NCBI GenBank assembly: GCA_031418775.1
Contig: JANOJN010000210.1
Span: 1 to 10,909, forward strand
Source: JANLQX01 sp031418775
GTDB lineage: Bacteria; Actinomycetota; Acidimicrobiia; Acidimicrobiales; JANYDT01
Direction of reading: 5' to 3'
Length of the DNA: 10,909 nt
Shown here: piece after piece, positions 1 through 6,826 of the stretch
Numbering within the stretch: position 1 is the first letter of the stretch
Layout: the number at the start of each line of letters is the position of its first letter
The notes under the pieces: model-generated
What the model was told of the DNA's origin: nothing
The model's input: the letters and a program-made list of their open reading frames with translations, nothing else
Database searches by the model: none
Program-made: the position numbers and the translations under genes

Positions 1-6
1 AACAGA

Positions 7-303
7 TCACGTGATGGCGAGAAGCGTTCGACGAACGTTTTGCATGGCGTTCGCCGGCGCGCGATCGAGGCGCTCGAGCAGATTGTCGATCGCCACGCTT
101 CGAATCAGGTCGACGGCAAACACCGCGTCGTCAATGGGCACTCGCCACGGATAGTTGACCGGGTCGGTGGACTCACCGAAAACCTCGGGCACGACAAGCG
201 AGCGGCCCGACACTCGATGAAACCGCTCAGTCGAAACCACCAGCACCCGAATGCGAACCTCGGCATTCAGATCAGCACGATAGATGTCACCGGACTGAAT
301 CAC
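7..303 (-). CDS. MazF/PemK-like toxin of a type II toxin-antitoxin pair
   Basis: The product has 98 residues, a little shorter than most MazF-family toxins. The N-terminus has the family opening: a G-D-I-Y turn at residues 5-8, then a charged loop and the hydrophobic strand R-V-L-V-V-S at 19-24. Residues 65-80 (D-L-I-R-S-V then N-L-L-E-R-L) match the C-terminal D-x-I-R helix region of MazF proteins. MazF toxins are ribosome-independent endoribonucleases that cleave mRNA at short sites; that activity is family knowledge, not shown here. The middle region (40-60) is divergent and I cannot confidently place the second catalytic residue, so activity is uncertain. The ATG overlaps the end of the upstream antitoxin gene by four bases (ATGA, 300-303), giving translational coupling. 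A plasmid-maintenance CcdB-like assignment is less likely. Confidence 0.72.
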   Translation of the reverse strand: MIQSGDIYRADLNAEVRIRVLVVSTERFHRVSGRSLVVPEVFGESTDPVNYPWRVPIDDAVFAVDLIRSVAIDNLLERLDRAPANAMQNVRRTLLAIT

Positions 304-1522
304 CCGAGACGATCCAAAGCCGCATCGATTGCTGCTTCATGCTCACGACGTCGGCGCAGTTCTTCTTCTGAGAGCGACGCTCGCCATGCCGCTGCGGACT
401 CGGCCTGAGCCCAGAAACGGTCCGTCTCAAGTGCGTCGAGCGCTTCGATGATCGTCTCCTCGTAGGTTTCGCCACCGAGATCGCGAATGCGATCTCGTGT
501 CGCCACGCTGAGCTTGATCGTCGTGGAGGGCCCCGATTTCGATGCCATATACCAGCAGTATACCCGATCAACCCGCGCGCCTTACGGCTGCGCAGTGGTT
601 GGTATCTCAGTCGCCCCCGGAGCGACTGAGATACCAACCTCGGCATGGCACTCCCGAGGACGGACGGCAAGAGGCGCACAACGCGCGCTCCGATCAGCTC
701 CTCGTACTGGGCCATCGTGCGCGGCCCGAGCAGCACGATCGAAACCGCGGGCTGCGCCAGAACCCAGGCGAGGGCAAGGTGGGCGAGCGACACACCCACC
801 GACGCGGCGAGCTCCCCGAGGGAGGCCGCGGCCGCCATCTTCACCGGATCATCGGAGCGGACGAAGGTACCCGCGCGAGCGGCGCGCGAGTCAGGCGGAG
901 GGACGCGGTCGGCTCCGTATTTCCCGGTGAGCCATCCCCCGTTGAGCGGGCTCCACGCGATCACGTCGATCTGCAGTTCCTCGCATGCAGGGAACACATC
1001 GCTCTCACGCGACCGCACGAACAACGAGTACGGCGCCTGCTCGTAGGCAAACCCTTGGCCTGTCGCCGCGGCGTGGCGGATCGCGTCGGCTCGGAAGCAC
1101 GACGAGCCGATCTTCGCGATCAGCCCCTCATCGACGAGTTCTGCCAAAGCGCCGAGCGTCTCCTCCAGTGGGATGGCGGGGTCCGGCCGATGGCACTGCT
1201 CGAGGTCGAGGTGATCAATGCCCAACCGCCGGAGGCTGGCGGTGACCGCAGGTCGGATCCGTTCGGGGGCGAGTCCTCGATCTGCCGGGTCATCCGACAT
1301 CGGCAGCCCGATCTTCGAGGCGAGCACGATCTCGCTGCGCCGAGCCTGCACGACAGGCGCGATGAGCTCTTCGACCGAACCCCGGCCGTAGACGTCGGCG
1401 GTGTCGATGAACGTGACTCCGTCGTCGATGGCCCGGCTGAGGATCCGCAGTGACTCCGCAGGATCAGACGTCGGACCGGCGAACGCCATGGTGCCCAGCC
1501 CGAACACGGCGTCGGCGCTCAC
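287..1522 (-). CDS. Aldo/keto reductase with displaced C-terminus (family part 686-1522)
   Basis: From the GTG at 1522 the protein carries the AKR catalytic tetrad: D40 and Y45 in F-I-D-T-A-D-V-Y, K70 in A-S-K, and H111 in H-R-P-D-P. It also has the cofactor-binding segment G-P-R-T at 266-269, so it is an NAD(P)H-dependent TIM-barrel reductase of carbonyl compounds. The substrate is unknown. The GTG overlaps the TGA of the upstream Rieske gene (GTGA, 1519-1522), which decides this start and implies co-translation. Similarity stops near residue 279, about 30-40 residues short of a normal family C-terminus. The frame then continues about 130 codons through the 597-639 inverted repeat and, out of frame, through the antitoxin gene. 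That tail is Arg/Ser-rich and looks non-coding. The gene is therefore probably 3'-truncated by a rearrangement; function may be impaired. Confidence 0.75.
   Translation of the reverse strand: MSADAVFGLGTMAFAGPTSDPAESLRILSRAIDDGVTFIDTADVYGRGSVEELIAPVVQARRSEIVLASKIGLPMSDDPADRGLAPERIRPAVTASLRRLGIDHLDLEQCHRPDPAIPLEETLGALAELVDEGLIAKIGSSCFRADAIRHAAATGQGFAYEQAPYSLFVRSRESDVFPACEELQIDVIAWSPLNGGWLTGKYGADRVPPPDSRAARAGTFVRSDDPVKMAAAASLGELAASVGVSLAHLALAWVLAQPAVSIVLLGPRTMAQYEELIGARVVRLLPSVLGSAMPRLVSQSLRGRLRYQPLRSRKARGLIGYTAGIWHRNRGPPRRSSSAWRHEIAFAISVAKPTRRRSSKRSTHLRRTVSGLRPSPQRHGERRSQKKNCADVVSMKQQSMRLWIVSGDSVR
300..548 (-). CDS. Ribbon-helix-helix-type antitoxin partner of the MazF-like toxin
   Basis: This is an 82-residue protein whose residues 8-30 (S-T-T-I-K-L-S-V then R-D-R-I-R-D-L) look like the short beta strand and first helix of a ribbon-helix-helix DNA-binding fold. 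The C-terminal half is charged and helical (E-E-E-L-R-R-R-R at 60-67), as expected for the segment that wraps the toxin. It lies directly upstream of the toxin with a 4-base overlap, the usual antitoxin-first order. The family role is to neutralise the toxin and repress the shared promoter. An inverted repeat touching the start codon (548-562) is a candidate operator. The ATG at 548 has no Shine-Dalgarno but lies 8 bases after a TATACT hexamer. The whole gene lies inside the out-of-frame run-on of the neighbouring aldo/keto reductase frame on the same strand; the antitoxin reading is preferred. Confidence 0.72.
   Translation of the reverse strand: MASKSGPSTTIKLSVATRDRIRDLGGETYEETIIEALDALETDRFWAQAESAAAWRASLSEEELRRRREHEAAIDAALDRLG
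548..562 (-). promoter_or_regulatory. Promoter -10 and candidate operator of the toxin-antitoxin operon
   Basis: Read on the minus strand, TATACT (562-557) lies 8 bases before the antitoxin ATG, fitting a -10 element for a leaderless or near-leaderless transcript. The same bases form an inverted repeat: TATAC at 548-552 and GTATA at 558-562 with a 5-base centre. A repressor bound here would cover the -10 box and the start codon. Autoregulation by the ribbon-helix-helix antitoxin is inferred from how such operons usually work. No convincing -35 element is seen. Confidence 0.5.
597..639. repeat. Perfect 18-bp inverted repeat with 7-base loop
   Basis: The left arm GGTTGGTATCTCAGTCGC (597-614) and its exact reverse complement (622-639) flank the loop CCCCGGA (615-621). 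No mismatch occurs in 18 pairs. No T-run follows on either strand, so a standard intrinsic terminator is not obvious, although it could end transcription of the minus-strand reductase gene before the toxin-antitoxin promoter. It could instead be a dispersed palindromic element of the genome. It lies just after the point where the reductase loses family similarity. Confidence 0.85.
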
Positions 1523-2541
1523 GGCGCAACCTCCACGCACCGGGCAAGGATTCGTCGGACGGCCAACGCGTAACGATCAGCGCGCGTATGAAGCTCGACG
1601 GTCGGGTCGGTGGGAAGTGAACGGGGCAACCTGGTCTGGAGGGCAAGGTCTTCGTCGAGGACAGCCTGTTCGAAGGCAAGTGCATCCGCCATGCCGGCGT
1701 CGTCGGGCACGAGGTCCTCACGGCCACCGCGCGCCAGCACCGTATAGAGCCGACAGCGATCGTTGGTCTCGGGCTGCACGGCGAAGAGCAACACCGTGAC
1801 GAGCCCCGTGGAGAGATGCTCGAGGCGAAGAGTCGCCGTGAACGGGGCGTAGTAGCGATAGGTCATCAGCCGGCGCTGAATCAGGGGCCGCTCCCCCCGC
1901 TCCACGCCCGAGTCTTCGCGATTGGCGAAGTCGTGTTCGCCCACGCACGTTGCGCCCCAGTCGTCCTCGGTGACCTTGAGTCCCTCGACGATGGCGGGTT
2001 CGTCGCCACCGAACGTCGCGGCGTGCAGGAACGGGAAGTGGGCGATGTCGCAGAAGTTGTCGATCATCGGCCCGGCGCCGACATGAGCCGTGGCGGGAGT
2101 GAGCGAGCCCACGCGAAGGTGGCGTCCGCCGAGTTCGTCCAACGTGGCACGCTCAGCGAGCGCAGCAACTGGGGCGAGCCACACGATGCCGGCGCGTTCT
2201 GTCACGGCGAACGCGGCGCCGATCCGGGCGCGCGGGGGCAGGGTTGCGTCCGGCCCGAGCGCCGGGATCGCCGTGCACTGGCCGTCCTCGGAGAAACGCC
2301 ACCCGTGGTAGCCGCACTGCCACTCGTCGGCGCACGGACCCCCCAGGGTGCCGGCGGATAGTGGGGCGAAGCGGTGCGGGCAGCGGTCCCGGGCCGCCAT
2401 CACGGTGCCGCCGGGGCGGCGGACGACCGCCCAGGGTTCGCCGAGGAGCCACACCTGGTGCGGAGAACCCGTCACCTCTGAGGATTGGGCGACGGGATGC
2501 CAGAACCGTTCGAGGCCGGTCGATGTGTTGGTCACGAACAT
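1519..2541 (-). CDS. Rieske (2Fe-2S) aromatic-ring-hydroxylating-type oxygenase, VanA-like
   Basis: The protein has 340 residues, the size of the single-component-type oxygenases related to vanillate demethylase. The Rieske cluster ligands are C54-x-H56 and C76-x2-H79 (C-P-H-R then C-G-Y-H-G-W). The mononuclear iron site is visible as D165-x2-H168-x4-H173, and a late acidic helix near 291-298 can supply the carboxylate ligand. The family uses O2 and electrons from a partner reductase to hydroxylate or O/N-demethylate substrates in the cytoplasm. No reductase is in the window. The start is the ATG at 2541, which begins the conserved F-W-H-P-V-A region correctly and sits 8 bases after TACGAT; the frame stays open upstream to 2760 but that part is shadow coding. 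The stop overlaps the reductase start by four bases. The TIM-barrel gene lies 76 bases upstream on the same strand. Substrate not inferable. Confidence 0.88.
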   Translation of the reverse strand: MFVTNTSTGLERFWHPVAQSSEVTGSPHQVWLLGEPWAVVRRPGGTVMAARDRCPHRFAPLSAGTLGGPCADEWQCGYHGWRFSEDGQCTAIPALGPDATLPPRARIGAAFAVTERAGIVWLAPVAALAERATLDELGGRHLRVGSLTPATAHVGAGPMIDNFCDIAHFPFLHAATFGGDEPAIVEGLKVTEDDWGATCVGEHDFANREDSGVERGERPLIQRRLMTYRYYAPFTATLRLEHLSTGLVTVLLFAVQPETNDRCRLYTVLARGGREDLVPDDAGMADALAFEQAVLDEDLALQTRLPRSLPTDPTVELHTRADRYALAVRRILARCVEVAP

Positions 2542-2549
2542 GCGGGCGG

Positions 2550-2555
2550 ATCGTA
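2550..2555 (-). promoter_or_regulatory. Candidate -10 box for leaderless Rieske gene
   Basis: TACGAT on the minus strand lies 8 bases before the ATG at 2541. There is no purine-rich ribosome binding site in the gap, so a leaderless message is likely. It would give the Rieske-reductase pair a promoter separate from the TIM-barrel gene upstream. Confidence 0.45.
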
Positions 2556-2617
2556 CGCCGTGGGTGTTTCCACCGGGTTTCGGAGTGCAGGCGCGTCGAC
2601 CGTGCAAACGCGGGTGG

Positions 2618-3442
2618 CTACGCCAGCAACGCCCGCATCGAGTCGGCACACGCTCTGACGTGGTCGGCCGGGGTCGGCCCGCCGGAGAGGTCACGGCAGA
2701 CCTCGAGCGACCACGGCACCGTGACGCCGAGGTTGCGCAGGCACGCCACGAACTCGACAACGTCGAACTCGCCCGACCCGGGCGGAACCCGGTTGCGGAG
2801 ACAGTCGTCCTTGTAGTCGGGCAAGTGGGCCACGCGAGTGCCGTCGTTCATCTGGATGCCGGTCACCCGGTGACCCGGAATCTCGGCGATCAGCGAAAGG
2901 TCGTTCGCACCTCTGGCGTGATGCCAGATGTCGACGCACACGCCACCGTTGTCGCGGTCAGCCGCCTCCACGATGCGCAGCGCATCGGTGGCGGTGACGA
3001 TGTTCGTGAACGGAAGGAACTCGAGGCCGACGACGAGGCCGTGTTCGGCGGCTCGGTCGCAGAGGCCGCCGAAGGCGCGGCCGGCATCGTCGACGGAACC
3101 GTCGTACGGACCGATCGCCTGCAGGTACCGGCACTCCCACCGGTCTGCCATCTCCCATGCAGCCGCTTCGAACCCGCGGTCATCACTCCCACGCCTGGCC
3201 CACGAGCTCACCACTTCGATCTCGGCGACGGCGATCTGGTGCTGGTCGAGCAGTTCGTCCAGCCACGCTCCGGCCCGCCCCTCGTCCACCAACCGCTGGT
3301 ACTCACCGATGTACAGACCGATTCCGTCGAACCCCGCAGCGGCGGCGAGCGCGATCCGGTCCTCGATCGGGTGACGCATCGGCAGGGTGAAGTAGCTCAT
3401 CACGAGATCATTCGCCGTGAGGTCGCGGGGACGCGTGGTCAT
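2618..3442 (-). CDS. Sugar phosphate isomerase/epimerase-like TIM-barrel protein
   Basis: The 274-residue product fits the xylose-isomerase-like TIM-barrel superfamily (AP endonuclease 2 fold). The hallmark metal-site strands appear in order: G-L-E-F at 139-142 (E141), V-D-I-W-H-H at 170-175 (D171, H174/175), G-I-Q-M-N-D at 195-200 and W-S-L-E-V at 244-248 (E247). These enzymes isomerise or epimerise sugars and keto acids, or open small rings such as inosose, with a divalent metal; the exact reaction is unknown. P-G-S-G-E-F-D at 221-227 matches the loop before the last strands. The ATG at 3442 is preferred because GGTGAG lies 10 bases upstream and the barrel begins shortly after; a TTG at 3478 is in frame but has no support. 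It is divergent from the SDR at 3562, sharing a 119-base intergenic region. Confidence 0.8.
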   Translation of the reverse strand: MTTRPRDLTANDLVMSYFTLPMRHPIEDRIALAAAAGFDGIGLYIGEYQRLVDEGRAGAWLDELLDQHQIAVAEIEVVSSWARRGSDDRGFEAAAWEMADRWECRYLQAIGPYDGSVDDAGRAFGGLCDRAAEHGLVVGLEFLPFTNIVTATDALRIVEAADRDNGGVCVDIWHHARGANDLSLIAEIPGHRVTGIQMNDGTRVAHLPDYKDDCLRNRVPPGSGEFDVVEFVACLRNLGVTVPWSLEVCRDLSGGPTPADHVRACADSMRALLA

Positions 3443-3525
3443 GGCCGAGTGTCTCACCAAGGCGGACAGTCGCACCAACGCCGGCGGGTAGCGGTCCCGA
3501 ATCGACCTGGCCGGGTGCCTCGGGC

Positions 3526-3531
3526 TACGTT
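3526..3531 (+). promoter_or_regulatory. Candidate -10 box of the SDR gene
   Basis: TACGTT matches TANNNT. A transcript starting about 7 bases downstream would have a leader of roughly 24 bases carrying the AGAGGAG ribosome binding site at 3548-3554, 7 bases from the GTG at 3562. This is one of the few leadered starts in the window. Confidence 0.4.
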
Positions 3532-3561
3532 GCGCTTTTCCAACTGCAGAGGAGTTTTTCC

Positions 3562-4398
3562 GTGTCTGGACGTCTCGAAGGCAAAGTCGCCGTCATCACC
3601 GGTGGGGCAAGCGGCATCGGCGAGGCCACCGTTCGACGATTCGTCGAAGAGGGCGCATCGGTCGTCATCGCCGACCTTCAAGAGGAAGCCGGCCGCGCCC
3701 TGCAAACCGAGCTCGGCGCGTCCACCCGCTTCATCCGATGCAACGTCACAGCCGAAGCCGATGTCGCCGCTGCGGTCGATCTCGCCGTTTCGGAATTCGG
3801 GCGGCTCGACATCATGTTCAACAACGCCGGCGTCGTGGGCGCCATCGGTCCGATCGCCGACACCACGGCCGATTCGTGGAACTTCACGATCGACGTGCTC
3901 CTCAATGGCGCGTTCTATGGCATGAAGCACGCCGCCCGGGTGATGATCCCGCAGGGCAGCGGTTCGATCCTCTCGACCTCGAGCACCGCCGGCGTGATGG
4001 GCGGCCTCGGACCGCACGCGTACACCGCGGCGAAGACGGCGATCGTCGGACTCACGAAGTCGGTCGCATCGGAACTGGCGTCGAGCGGCATCCGGGTCAA
4101 CGCGATCGCCCCGGGCAACACCGTCACCGCCATGACCGCCGCCGTCATGACCGGCGATCACACCAACCTCGAAGTTGCCGAGCAGAACATGAGCAAGACC
4201 TCCCCGCTCCGCATCGCCGGCATGCCGATCGACATCGCCAACACGGCCCTGTTTCTTGGCAGCGACGAATCTCGGGTGCTCAGCGGTCAGACGATCGTCG
4301 TCGACGGCGGCCAGACCACGAACGGCGGCTCGGCCCGCTTCCACCAGTCGAAGCCTGCGCTCGTCGAAGAGGCCGGCAAGCGGACCCTTACCGGTTGA
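3562..4398 (+). CDS. Classical short-chain dehydrogenase/reductase (SDR)
   Basis: A 278-residue Rossmann oxidoreductase. It shows the cofactor loop T-G-G-A-S-G-I-G (13-20), an Asp at the end of the second strand (A-D-L, D38) that favours NAD(H) over NADP(H), N-N-A-G at 87-90, Asn115, Ser140/141 and the Y154-x3-K158 active site. V-D-G-G near 247-250 is the usual C-terminal feature. The tail after residue 255 is about 20 residues longer than average and unassigned. The GTG start has a strong AGAGGAG 7 bases upstream. The reaction is oxidation of a secondary alcohol or reduction of a ketone; substrate unknown. It is transcribed alone, away from the TIM-barrel gene and towards the PhyH-like gene, with a strong hairpin after its stop. 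Confidence 0.92.
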   Translation: MSGRLEGKVAVITGGASGIGEATVRRFVEEGASVVIADLQEEAGRALQTELGASTRFIRCNVTAEADVAAAVDLAVSEFGRLDIMFNNAGVVGAIGPIADTTADSWNFTIDVLLNGAFYGMKHAARVMIPQGSGSILSTSSTAGVMGGLGPHAYTAAKTAIVGLTKSVASELASSGIRVNAIAPGNTVTAMTAAVMTGDHTNLEVAEQNMSKTSPLRIAGMPIDIANTALFLGSDESRVLSGQTIVVDGGQTTNGGSARFHQSKPALVEEAGKRTLTG

Positions 4399-4415
4399 GC
4401 AAATCCGAGTAGGGC

Positions 4416-4495
4416 GTTGTGTGGTTGGTTGGCGCCACGTTGTCGTCGAAGCAACGTCGCCAAGTCGACAGCTCGGCGCCAACCAGCCACACGAT
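4416..4495. terminator. Nested hairpin between convergent genes
   Basis: The arms 4419-4436 and 4475-4492 pair over 18 positions with one G-T wobble (4425/4486) and can extend outward with weaker pairs. Inside lies a second hairpin, ACGTTG at 4437-4442 with CAACGT at 4452-4457, and a GTCGAC palindrome at 4464-4469. It fills most of the gap between the SDR stop (4398) and the PhyH-like stop (4508), so a bidirectional terminator is the simplest role. There is no T-run, and the long branched structure could also be a mobile palindromic element. Confidence 0.6.
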
Positions 4496-4507
4496 TGTCA
4501 AGGTGCC

Positions 4508-5455
4508 TCAGCGTGGCGGCGTGAGCGTGTAGCCGGTGCGGAGTTCGTCGGAGGAGTCGGCGACGAGAAAACGCGTGAGGTGTTGCGCGTGGGGCGAGAG
4601 CTTGCGGTGGTCGGCCTTGGTGATGCCGGGGATGACGGGTTCGCGAAACCAGGGCGCATAGAACTCCAGGTTCGGAATGGCCCGCAGCTGGTCCGACACG
4701 TTGGGCGTGCCCCCGTGCCATGCCCGCACGTCGCGGATCTGCACCGAGCCGGCAGGTGCCGGACACACGGTGCTGAGGCGCATCCACTCAGGCTCTTCGG
4801 CGAGCGTCGGTATTGGTCCTCGCGCGTGCTGTGAGCCGGGGATCTGACGCGTCGGACCGTTGAGCGGCGTGGCGTCAACCGTCAAGAAGTTGACGGCCAC
4901 GTAGGGACACGGAAGGTCACGAATCGACAGGTGCCCACGCGGATCGTGGAACGAACTGAACGGCGACGTTGTCCGATCGGCGAAGTCCCGGATGTCGGAG
5001 TGCAGTGGCTGGTACTGCGTCGCGCCGGGCAGGCAGAAGTCGCCGCTCGCGGCGCGCAGCATGTAGTCCGACGACTGGAAGATCGCCGTGACGATCGGGG
5101 TCACCGTCGGCAGGTCGACGAGCATCTGCCACTCCGGCCGGTGGAGCATGCTCCGGGTCATGCTCGACCCGCCGAACGAATAGCGGTGCGAGCCCCGGTT
5201 CCCCGAACGATCCGGGTCGAGCGCAGTGATGCTCTGCATGGCTTCGTCGGAGGCGGCGCGAAGGCGAGCGAGCTGATCCGCGTCGAGCGCGTCGCGCACG
5301 ACGACGAAACCGTCGCGGTTGAAGATGCGCACGGCACGATCGACCTCCGACGGGTCAAGCACCTCGAGACCCTTGATCCCGTTGTGCGCGGTGAGATGAG
5401 CCCGCAACACCTCGACGTCGATGCCATGGCTGGAGTTCATCGGGTCAGCGCTCAT
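4508..5455 (-). CDS. Phytanoyl-CoA dioxygenase (PhyH) family protein
   Basis: A 315-residue Fe(II)/2-oxoglutarate-dependent oxygenase of the PhyH family. The iron facial triad is visible as H152-x-D154 (L-H-S-D) and H247 (R-A-W-H-G-G-T-P-N), with R258 placed to bind 2-oxoglutarate. The N-terminal G-F-V-V-V-R-D-A-L segment (49-57) is the usual start of the fold. Members hydroxylate fatty acyl-CoAs, quaternary ammonium compounds or natural products; which applies cannot be read here. The ATG at 5455 is chosen because TACCGT lies 7 bases upstream; a GTG at 5464 and an ATG at 5440 are in frame. It is convergent with the SDR gene and lies 112 bases downstream of the AAA ATPase gene on the same strand, with no sign of coupling. 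Confidence 0.88.
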   Translation of the reverse strand: MSADPMNSSHGIDVEVLRAHLTAHNGIKGLEVLDPSEVDRAVRIFNRDGFVVVRDALDADQLARLRAASDEAMQSITALDPDRSGNRGSHRYSFGGSSMTRSMLHRPEWQMLVDLPTVTPIVTAIFQSSDYMLRAASGDFCLPGATQYQPLHSDIRDFADRTTSPFSSFHDPRGHLSIRDLPCPYVAVNFLTVDATPLNGPTRQIPGSQHARGPIPTLAEEPEWMRLSTVCPAPAGSVQIRDVRAWHGGTPNVSDQLRAIPNLEFYAPWFREPVIPGITKADHRKLSPHAQHLTRFLVADSSDELRTGYTLTPPR

Positions 5456-5462
5456 CACGCTC

Positions 5463-5468
5463 ACGGTA
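5463..5468 (-). promoter_or_regulatory. Candidate -10 box for leaderless PhyH-like gene
   Basis: TACCGT on the minus strand lies 7 bases before the ATG at 5455, with no ribosome binding site between. This supports the 5455 start over the GTG at 5464, which would sit inside the hexamer. Confidence 0.4.
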
Positions 5469-5567
5469 CCGGCGGATCGAATGCGCTACCAAGCACGGCG
5501 CTGCACGCGACCTTCCCGCGCCGTTCTCCGACCATCTGACCGCGTGAAAGAGGTCATTCGGACCGGT

Positions 5568-6764
5568 TTACGCGGCTGAGCGCCAGTCGTCGCCCGGCAT
5601 CATCCGCCGCATGAACTCGTCAAAGAGCGGAACCGTGAACGCAGTGTCGCCATGATTGGGACTCCACACCATTCCCTTCCCGATCAGCGTGGCTCGCAGC
5701 GGGGCAAGCGTGCTCACCTTTCTGTCCAACACGTCGGCGATATCGCCTGAACGATGAGGACCCGGGCCGAGTTCGGCCATCGCTCGCAGGTACCGCCGCT
5801 CGGAGGGCGTGAGACGATCGAAACGAACGCGAAAGAAGCTTTCGTCAAGAGCGGCAACGGCGAGAGGTGACGCTGCGTCGACATCCGCACGTTCGATCGG
5901 TGACCGCGCCGCGACATCCCATGTGTGCTTTCCCCACTGCTGCAAGAAGTACGGGTACCCATGGGTCACGCGAACGATCTCCTCTACGGCATCATCGGCG
6001 ATTCTCGTCGACTCTGCTTGGACGGGCTTTCGCACCGCGGCAACGGCGGCATCGTGACCCAGAGCATCAATCGTTGGAAAGTCAAAGAGCCGTTCGGCGT
6101 AGGACTTCGCCCGACCCATCTGTCCGGGAAGCTGAGGCAGGCCCGCCCCGAAGAGCGCGATGGGAAGCGAGCGCTGGGCGCAACGGTGGAGGGCCATCGT
6201 GAGCGAGGCCAGTTCGTCCTCATCGACGTACTGCAGCTCATCGACGAAGAGCACCAGCGCAGAGTCGGCCGCCTTGGCCGCGTCGCCGGCGGCTTCGAGG
6301 AGCGCCATCAGGTCCTGGTCGAGATCGCCATTGTCCGCAAGACCGGGTTCGGGTTCGTAGTCGATGCCCACCTCAATGTCGCCGAACTTCACCTTCAATG
6401 ACTTCGCGAAACCGGCCAACGCTCGCAGTGCGCGTATCGCCAGGTCTGCGGCCTTCGCCTGCCGGCTCAGACGGAGAAGCGCAATCCGAAGTTGCGGCGC
6501 CAACATCGCCGGCAGCGAACGGTTCTCGGGTGCTTCGATACGGATCGTCTCTATGGCCAGGCCTTCGGCCAGCTCGCGGATCCGGTCGAGCAGTACCGTT
6601 TTGCCGACCCCGCGCAGACCAACCAGCAGCATGCTCTTGCTCGGTCGACCCCGGCGGAGGCGCTCGAGGGAAACCCGAGCCGTCTCCAACAGTTCGTCGC
6701 GGCCGGCGAGTTCCGGCGGTGGCGTCCCGGCACCGGGATTGAACGGGTTCGCGACCGGATCCAC
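5568..6764 (-). CDS. AAA-type ATP-binding protein with C-terminal winged-helix region
   Basis: The 398-residue protein has a Walker A loop G-L-R-G-V-G-K-T at 49-56 and a Walker B strand L-V-L-F-V-D-E at 170-176. A sensor-like A-L-F-G-A-G-L-P-Q-L-P follows at 203-213. G-Y-P-Y-F-L-Q at 269-275 is typical of the helical lid in this ATPase group. Residues about 315-387 look like a winged helix (L-T-P-S-E-R-R-Y-L-R-A-M-A). The N-terminal N-P-F-N-P-G then P-P-P-E-L-A-G-R (6-22) matches the usual opening of this actinobacterial/archaeal-type family, which fixes the start although the AGAGGA sequence abuts the GTG with no spacing. Cellular role unknown; STAND-like regulatory or mobile-element-linked functions are possible. 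It is divergent from a truncated PIN gene whose coding frame begins within about 65 bases, across an AT-rich patch. Confidence 0.82.
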   Translation of the reverse strand: MDPVANPFNPGAGTPPPELAGRDELLETARVSLERLRRGRPSKSMLLVGLRGVGKTVLLDRIRELAEGLAIETIRIEAPENRSLPAMLAPQLRIALLRLSRQAKAADLAIRALRALAGFAKSLKVKFGDIEVGIDYEPEPGLADNGDLDQDLMALLEAAGDAAKAADSALVLFVDELQYVDEDELASLTMALHRCAQRSLPIALFGAGLPQLPGQMGRAKSYAERLFDFPTIDALGHDAAVAAVRKPVQAESTRIADDAVEEIVRVTHGYPYFLQQWGKHTWDVAARSPIERADVDAASPLAVAALDESFFRVRFDRLTPSERRYLRAMAELGPGPHRSGDIADVLDRKVSTLAPLRATLIGKGMVWSPNHGDTAFTVPLFDEFMRRMMPGDDWRSAA

Positions 6765-6813
6765 TCCTCTGTATGCAGAGTTTCGTAGAGTTACTGGAGG
6801 GTCGTAACTTTTT

Positions 6814-6819
6814 TAACTT
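6814..6819 (+). promoter_or_regulatory. Candidate -10 box for the truncated PIN gene, in AT-rich patch
   Basis: TAACTT lies 7 bases before the ATG at 6827. It sits in a patch (about 6780-6838) that is clearly AT-richer than the rest of the window, with a run of six T. The same patch must hold the promoter of the divergent ATPase gene, for which I see no clear hexamer. Confidence 0.4.
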
Positions 6820-6826
6820 CGATAAG

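Noticed and set aside
287..650. The extra C-terminal 130 residues of the reductase frame as a fused domain.
   Set aside because: The stretch includes the palindrome and overlaps the antitoxin gene out of frame on the same strand; it is Arg/Ser-rich with no recognisable fold.
2542..2760. A 73-residue N-terminal extension of the Rieske protein starting at 2760.
   Set aside because: It overlaps the 3' end of the TIM-barrel gene, has no family similarity, and the ATG at 2541 has a well-placed -10 box.
2348..3925. A 525-codon open frame on the plus strand across 2348-3925.
   Set aside because: It runs antisense to the Rieske and TIM-barrel genes and out of frame through the SDR; composition is Arg/Pro-rich with no family motif. 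High GC leaves such frames open by chance.
3454..4482. A 342-codon open frame on the minus strand opposite the SDR.
   Set aside because: Its residues are repetitive Asp/Gly/Arg/His as expected from the antisense of a GC-rich gene, while the plus strand has a complete set of SDR motifs.
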